Notes under the pieces: model-generated
Seen by the model: the letters and a program-made list of their open reading frames with translations, nothing else
Told to the model about the DNA's origin: nothing
Databases searched by the model: none
Part shown: positions 60,294 through 64,000 of the stretch, piece after piece
How the letters are laid out: each line of letters opens with the position of its first letter
Position numbering within the stretch: the stretch's first letter is position 1
DNA from: Rhodococcus rhodnii
Lineage (GTDB): Bacteria > Actinomycetota > Actinomycetes > Mycobacteriales > Pseudonocardiaceae
Assembly (NCBI GenBank): GCA_000720375.1
Contig: JOAA01000044.1
Coordinates: 1-64,000, forward strand
Direction of reading: 5' to 3'
DNA length: 64,000 bases
Position numbers and translations under genes: made by a program

Positions 60294-61031
60294 ATGCGCA
60301 AGATCCTGTGTGCGGTGATCGCTGTGATCGCCGCGCTGTTAGCCGTGACGCCCGCGGCCGCGGCCGCGGACCACACGGTCACCTTCGTCAACCGGTCCGG
60401 TCAGACGATCTGGATCGGCAGCGGCGTCAACGCCGACGGCTCGGTGAACTTCAGCAGGCTGCCCGTGTTGCAGAACGGACAGTCCGCGACGGTCACGATC
60501 CCCGAGTCGAGCGCGCCGAACCACTGGCGTGGCAAGTTCTTCGCGCGACAGGGCTGCACCGGCGAGCCGGGCAGCACGTTCCGCTGCAAGGTCGGCGACT
60601 GCGGGCCGTTCCCCGACCGATGCACCACCGGAGAACAGCCGGCCAGCCTCGCGGAGTTCAACTTCGACCGCAAGGACGCACTGGCTCCCTGGTACAACGT
60701 GAGCTACGTCAACGCGTTCTCGTTGCCCATCACCATCGAGCCCCGTGACGCGTCAGCGCCACCCGGCTCGACGGAATGCGAATGGGTCGGTTGCTCGCAG
60801 AACCTGTTGCCGTTCTGCCCACCGGCGAACCTGTCCCGGTGGGACGACGGCACACCGATGCTCTGCACGAACCCCAACCGGGACGCCAAGACGCCGTACA
60901 GCGAGGCGATCTCATCCCGGTGCCCCAAGGCATATGCGTGGTCGAAGCAGGACACCGAGCCGGGCAACCAGGTGGTGCGCCAGTGCCGCCAGTGCAGCGG
61001 CTTCACCGTGACGTTCCACAGTGGAAGGTAG
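60294..61031 (+). CDS. Secreted thaumatin-like protein
   Basis: A 245-residue thaumatin/PR-5-type protein with a signal peptide ending near residue 25. VTFVNRSGQTIWIGSG is the first strand pair; CKVGDCGPFPDRC, LAEFNFDRKDALAPWYNVSY then NAFSLPITIEP are the core thaumatin blocks, and eleven cysteines in the mature part suggest several disulfides. Plant members are antifungal or bind beta-1,3-glucan; bacterial members are less studied. ATG preceded by GGAGGAA. The CAP gene follows after six bases. Confidence 0.85.
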   Translation: MRKILCAVIAVIAALLAVTPAAAAADHTVTFVNRSGQTIWIGSGVNADGSVNFSRLPVLQNGQSATVTIPESSAPNHWRGKFFARQGCTGEPGSTFRCKVGDCGPFPDRCTTGEQPASLAEFNFDRKDALAPWYNVSYVNAFSLPITIEPRDASAPPGSTECEWVGCSQNLLPFCPPANLSRWDDGTPMLCTNPNRDAKTPYSEAISSRCPKAYAWSKQDTEPGNQVVRQCRQCSGFTVTFHSGR

Positions 61032-61037
61032 GAATTC

Positions 61038-61517
61038 GTGGTCGAACGCACGCTGACCCGGGTCGCCGCCGCGGGATCGGTACTGGCTGCCGTTCTGCTG
61101 GCGACCCCGGCCGAGGCAACGGTCCAGACCATTCAGGATGACGTGGTGCGGCTGACCAACGCCGAGCGGCAGAAGGCCGGTTGCCCGCCGCTGACTGCCG
61201 TGGCTCAGCTGAACGTGGCTGCCCAGCGCCATTCCGAGGACATGGCGGCCAACAACTTCCTGGGCCACACGGGTTCCGACGGCAGCACGATGGTGACCAG
61301 AGTGGAACGGGCCGGGTACACCGGCTGGCGGGGCCTTGCCGAGAACGTCGCGGCCGGGTACCAGACCGCGGAGGCAGTCGTGGCTGGGTGGATGAACAGT
61401 TCCGGCCACCGCGCCAACATCCTGAACTGCGGGTTACGGGACATTGGTGTCGGGTACGCGACGAATCCCAGCAGCACCTACGGCGTCTACTGGACGCAGA
61501 ACTTCGGCAGCAGATAG
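61038..61517 (+). CDS. Secreted CAP-domain (SCP/PR-1-like) protein
   Basis: A 159-residue CAP protein with a signal peptide ending near residue 27. The fold is shown by VVRLTNAERQKAGCPPL, LNVAAQRHSEDMAANNFLGH, AENVAAGYQTAEAVVAGWMN and SSGHRANILNCGLRDIGVGY, which include the two His and two Glu of the usual CAP cavity. Such proteins are secreted; in plants PR-1 is antimicrobial and binds sterols. GTG start six bases after the thaumatin-like gene, so they are co-translated. A 14-bp hairpin ends the unit. Confidence 0.85.
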   Translation: MVERTLTRVAAAGSVLAAVLLATPAEATVQTIQDDVVRLTNAERQKAGCPPLTAVAQLNVAAQRHSEDMAANNFLGHTGSDGSTMVTRVERAGYTGWRGLAENVAAGYQTAEAVVAGWMNSSGHRANILNCGLRDIGVGYATNPSSTYGVYWTQNFGSR

Positions 61518-61524
61518 TACGGTC

Positions 61525-61565
61525 GACGTGTCCTCCCCGGTCTGCGACGCAGGGGAGGACACGTC
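61525..61565. terminator. Hairpin terminator after the CAP gene
   Basis: GACGTGTCCTCCCC (61525-61538) and GGGGAGGACACGTC (61552-61565) form a perfect 14-bp stem with a 13-base loop, starting eight bases after the CAP stop. It marks the end of the secreted-protein cassette. Confidence 0.8.
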
Positions 61566-61656
61566 ATGTCAAGATCGGGCAACGCGCTGTGACAATCCGG
61601 GCAGAATCCCCGTTATTCGGCCGCATCGTGCCCGTAGGCCACAACAATCATTGAAC

Positions 61657-63000
61657 GTGACCCAACCGCCGAGGGCCGAAGAGTCAACCGACATCGATGT
61701 CACACCCGGCTCAGTGGAGGCGACACTGCCGGCCACCAAGGACTGGTTCGTTCCGGCGGTCCGGGATCTGTTGTCCCCGCGCCTGGGGGACGTGCCCGCG
61801 GTGGTCGTACCCGGCGTCCACTCGCCGGATCGGTACCGTTGCCCGGCCGGCCAGGCCATTCAGGTGGCACACGGTGGAACCCACCGGGTGGAGGCTGTTC
61901 AGTTCGCCGAGCGGGCGCTGTCCGGCGGCCGATGTGCGATGGACCCGAAGTGCTTCCTGCACGCCGTGCTGACAATGGTGTACGCGGGCGACCTGATGTC
62001 GGCTGAGATGCACTGCGCTGAGGCACTGCAGCGGCCGGAGTGGCGTGCGCACGGACCCGTCCGGCAGGCTTTTACCTTGCTCCAGGCCAGGATCCGGTAC
62101 CTGACCGGTGACTGCGCCGATGCACAGGAGAGGCTCTCCAGCCTGCTCAGCGGCCAGGTGCATCCCCGCCTTCGTTGCCTGGCTGTGGCCTGGCTGATCG
62201 AGGCACTGGTCCAGCGGGACGAACTCGGCCGTGCGGAGGCGTTGCTGGCTGAGAAAGGCCCGCTGGAGCCGGTCGGGGCGCAAATCCCCGACCGGGCCGC
62301 GGTACTCGCCGCTCGCGCGGCCGTGCACCTGGCTGCTGAACGGTTCCAGCCGGCCGTGGACGAATACCTGGAGTGCGGCAAGCAGTTGTCGAAGTCGCGG
62401 ATCGTCAACCCGGCCGTGGTCGCGTGGCGCTCCCGCGCGGCGCTGGCCGCACTCGCGACCCACCGCGTCGACCTCGCCTTGGCGCTGGCGCACGACGAAC
62501 TGCTGGCCGCACGACGGTGGGGTTCACCTGCCGCTGTGGGCGCCGCCCTGCACCCTGTGTCGATGCTGCAGACCGATGACCGCGGCGCCGAACTCCTGGC
62601 CGACGCGGTGCGGTTGCTGGACATTGCCCGTGCACGCAACGAGCAGATCTGGGCGTTGTACGACCTGGGGCTCATGTTGCGCAAGCGGCAAAACAACAGT
62701 GCGGCGCGGGCAAAACTGGAACTGGCAGGCACACTGGCCAGGCGCGGCGGCAACATGCGGTGGTTACGGATCAGCAGGTCGGCGCTGAACAGGCTGCCGG
62801 CGTTCGGCAGGACAGCCGCGCTCACCAAGCAGGAAGCCAGAATCGCCCGCCTGGCGGCAGCCGGCCACAGCAACAAGCAGATCGCGGCGAAACTGTGCCT
62901 TACGGTCCGGACAGTCGAGTTCCACCTGTCTGGGGCGTACCGCAAACTCGGCATCTCCGGCCGGCGTGAACTTGGCGCGGTGCTGGCGGCCGTCTTCTGA
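61657..63000 (+). CDS. LuxR-family regulator with helical-repeat domain, no ATPase
   Basis: A 447-residue protein. The C-terminal 60 residues are a LuxR HTH (LTKQEARIARLAAAGHSNKQ, then IAAKLCLTVRTVEFHLSGAY). The preceding 300 or so residues are helical, TPR-like (RQAFTLLQARIRYLTGDCAD, ERFQPAVDEYLECGKQLSKS), as in the middle of LAL-type regulators, but no Walker A or B motif is visible, so the ATPase half is missing or never present. GTG 61657 is the likely start, without a clear ribosome site. It lies after the secreted cassette and before the lectin, and may control one or both. Confidence 0.75.
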   Translation: MTQPPRAEESTDIDVTPGSVEATLPATKDWFVPAVRDLLSPRLGDVPAVVVPGVHSPDRYRCPAGQAIQVAHGGTHRVEAVQFAERALSGGRCAMDPKCFLHAVLTMVYAGDLMSAEMHCAEALQRPEWRAHGPVRQAFTLLQARIRYLTGDCADAQERLSSLLSGQVHPRLRCLAVAWLIEALVQRDELGRAEALLAEKGPLEPVGAQIPDRAAVLAARAAVHLAAERFQPAVDEYLECGKQLSKSRIVNPAVVAWRSRAALAALATHRVDLALALAHDELLAARRWGSPAAVGAALHPVSMLQTDDRGAELLADAVRLLDIARARNEQIWALYDLGLMLRKRQNNSAARAKLELAGTLARRGGNMRWLRISRSALNRLPAFGRTAALTKQEARIARLAAAGHSNKQIAAKLCLTVRTVEFHLSGAYRKLGISGRRELGAVLAAVF

Positions 63001-63149
63001 GGAGCTGTGCGTGCAGGTTTTCACGCAGTTGTTGCACAGGTGGTGCACAGCCGGGAAATTACGTCGTCGCCGGGCCGGTTCGCTTGATTCACCGCGCCTT
63101 TGTCATGCGATCTTCGTGTTTCGCTCGGCGCACAAGACTGCTCGACGTG

Positions 63150-63188
63150 CAGTCCGCTGATCTGGTTGGGAGCCGGATCAGCGGACTG
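63150..63188. terminator. Bidirectional terminator between LuxR and lectin genes
   Basis: CAGTCCGCTGATC (63150-63162) and GATCAGCGGACTG (63176-63188) form a perfect 13-bp stem with a 13-base loop between two convergent genes. The rest of 63001-63228 holds no gene. Confidence 0.75.
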
Positions 63189-63228
63189 GCGTCGTGATTG
63201 GGCTCGGCTGTGGCCGGGCGCGACTTCT

Positions 63229-64000
63229 CTATTGCCCCGGAAGCAGTCTCCACTCGTGGTCGGCGGTGCCGTTGTCGTCGAACTGCACGACCTGGGCGGA
63301 GTCCGCGTGGGACATGCCGTCCACACCGAGGAGTTTGCCGCTGTTCCTGTTTTGTACCCGCCACAGCCCATCGGACGACGGTTTCAAGCGCCACAAGTGG
63401 TCGGCGGTGCCGTTGTCGCTGAACTGGACGATTCTCGCCGAGTTGGCGGTCGACATCTGCTCCACCGCAAGCACCTTGCCGGAGTGGACGTTGCGGATCC
63501 GGAACCAGCCGTCGGCGTCGGGCAGGAACTGCCAGCGGTGGTCAGCCGTGCCGACGTCGGCGAACTGCACCACCCTGGCCGAGTCCGCAGTGGACATCTG
63601 ATCGACGGCCAGCACCTTGGTGGAGTTGAGGTTCTGTATCTTCACGATGTCGTCCGGGATGATCCGCCACAGGTGGTCCGGCGTGCCGTTGTCGGCGAAC
63701 TGCACCACCCTGGCCGAATCCGCGGTGGACATCTGATCGACGCCGAGCACCTTGCCGGAATGGATGTTGCGCAGCCGGAACCAGCCGTCCCCGTTGTCCA
63801 CCAGTTCCCACAGATGATCCGCTGTGCCGTTGTCGTCGAACTGCACGATCTGAGCCGAGTCGGCCGTCGACATGCCTGCTATCCCCAGCACCTTGCCGGA
63901 GTGCTCGTTGCGGACCTTCACCCGGCCGTTGCCGACGTCCAGCAACCGCCACTTGTGATCGGCGCTCCCGGTGTCGGAGAACTGCAGGATGCGGGCGGAG
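63229..64000 (-). CDS. Ricin-type beta-trefoil lectin repeat protein (partial)
   Basis: The 3' part of a gene that continues past the right edge; 257 codons are visible. It is built of five to six repeats of about 45 residues: RNxHSGKVLGVDQMSTADSA followed by RVVQFADNGTADHLWxL. The DHLW position replaces the QxW of classic ricin repeats. The number and regularity suggest at least two trefoil units, probably attached to a secreted catalytic or toxin part encoded upstream. Two adjacent repeats are nearly identical in DNA. It may bind polysaccharides and fits the extracellular theme of the preceding genes. Confidence 0.82.
   Translation of the reverse strand, partial: SARILQFSDTGSADHKWRLLDVGNGRVKVRNEHSGKVLGIAGMSTADSAQIVQFDDNGTADHLWELVDNGDGWFRLRNIHSGKVLGVDQMSTADSARVVQFADNGTPDHLWRIIPDDIVKIQNLNSTKVLAVDQMSTADSARVVQFADVGTADHRWQFLPDADGWFRIRNVHSGKVLAVEQMSTANSARIVQFSDNGTADHLWRLKPSSDGLWRVQNRNSGKLLGVDGMSHADSAQVVQFDDNGTADHEWRLLPGQ
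63556..63741 (-). repeat. Near-identical DNA repeat inside the lectin gene
   Basis: The 51-base block 63556-63606 recurs at 63691-63741 with two mismatches, 135 bp (45 codons) apart. It encodes the DQMSTADSARVVQFAD part of neighbouring lectin repeats. Recent duplication or gene conversion between repeats is likely. Confidence 0.75.

Noticed and set aside
63229..64000. Regular DNA repeats considered as a CRISPR array
   Set aside because: The repeats are in frame, 135 bp apart, and encode ricin-type lectin units; there are no spacers or cas genes.
1..64000. Search for tRNA, rRNA and transposase genes
   Set aside because: None was recognised by eye; no cloverleaf-like segment with a CCA end or IS-type inverted ends stood out.

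Overview
The window is high-GC DNA from a mycelial-type actinobacterium, most likely Pseudonocardiales. This is inferred from frequent GTG starts and ATGA/GTGA start-stop overlaps, Tat-exported enzymes, and mycothiol-linked (Rv2466c-like) and deazaflavin-reductase (DDN-like) families. A CIRCE element, many GntR-type regulators and secreted plant-biomass enzymes fit the same picture. No rRNA, tRNA, CRISPR array, transposase or integrase was seen.

Layout. 0-8.4 kb: secreted hemicellulose utilisation, with a broken GH95 alpha-L-fucosidase facing a three-gene set (CE3-GH62 fusion, GH43, GH43-CBM6) behind a sigma70-like promoter that carries operator-like palindromes. 8.5-14.9 kb: PatB-type aminotransferase and DinB protein, a divergent CGNR regulator, a Tat-exported L-amino-acid oxidase followed by a Tat-exported RidA protein, and a lipoprotein HtrA-like protease whose start codon lies in a perfect hairpin. 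14.9-24.8 kb: a stretch rich in decayed genes (GAF fragment, groEL behind an intact CIRCE, frameshifted stress protein, truncated Nudix, EEP hydrolase, acyl-CoA ligase and MmgE/PrpD remnants) mixed with intact FHA, kinase-fold, UTRA/GntR and serine hydrolase genes.

24.3-46.4 kb: a catabolic region. A minus-strand set (MFS permease, hydroxyacid dehydrogenase, AtuA-like, DUF4387, hydrolases) lies opposite a FadR-type regulator. An ECF-type importer follows, then a nine-gene minus-strand run ending in it: TAXI binding protein, bicupin, zinc alcohol dehydrogenase, metallo-hydrolase, class II aldolase and two Rv2466c-like reductases. A plus-strand aromatic meta-cleavage operon then runs GalB-, GalC- and GalD-like enzymes, an extradiol dioxygenase and a flavin monooxygenase. 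It would carry an aromatic acid through 4-oxalomesaconate to pyruvate and oxaloacetate. Matching AATTG-N4-CAAT operators sit at its GntR regulator and at the operon start.

46.4-58.1 kb: an MprAB-like two-component system with TTCTTAA direct repeats, a DUF998 membrane protein, a DMT-transporter/GT4 fusion, a DDN-like reductase, an alpha/beta hydrolase, a NarL-type two-component system and a divergent RND exporter closed by a 24-bp perfect hairpin. 58.2-64 kb: a decayed NmrA-like gene, then four consecutive secreted proteins whose folds match plant pathogenesis-related classes: barwin/expansin-like, beta-1,3-glucanase (GH128), thaumatin-like and CAP/PR-1. A LuxR regulator and a partial multi-repeat ricin-type lectin follow. 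This last block looks like an extracellular, possibly antifungal, cassette and is the most interesting part of the window.
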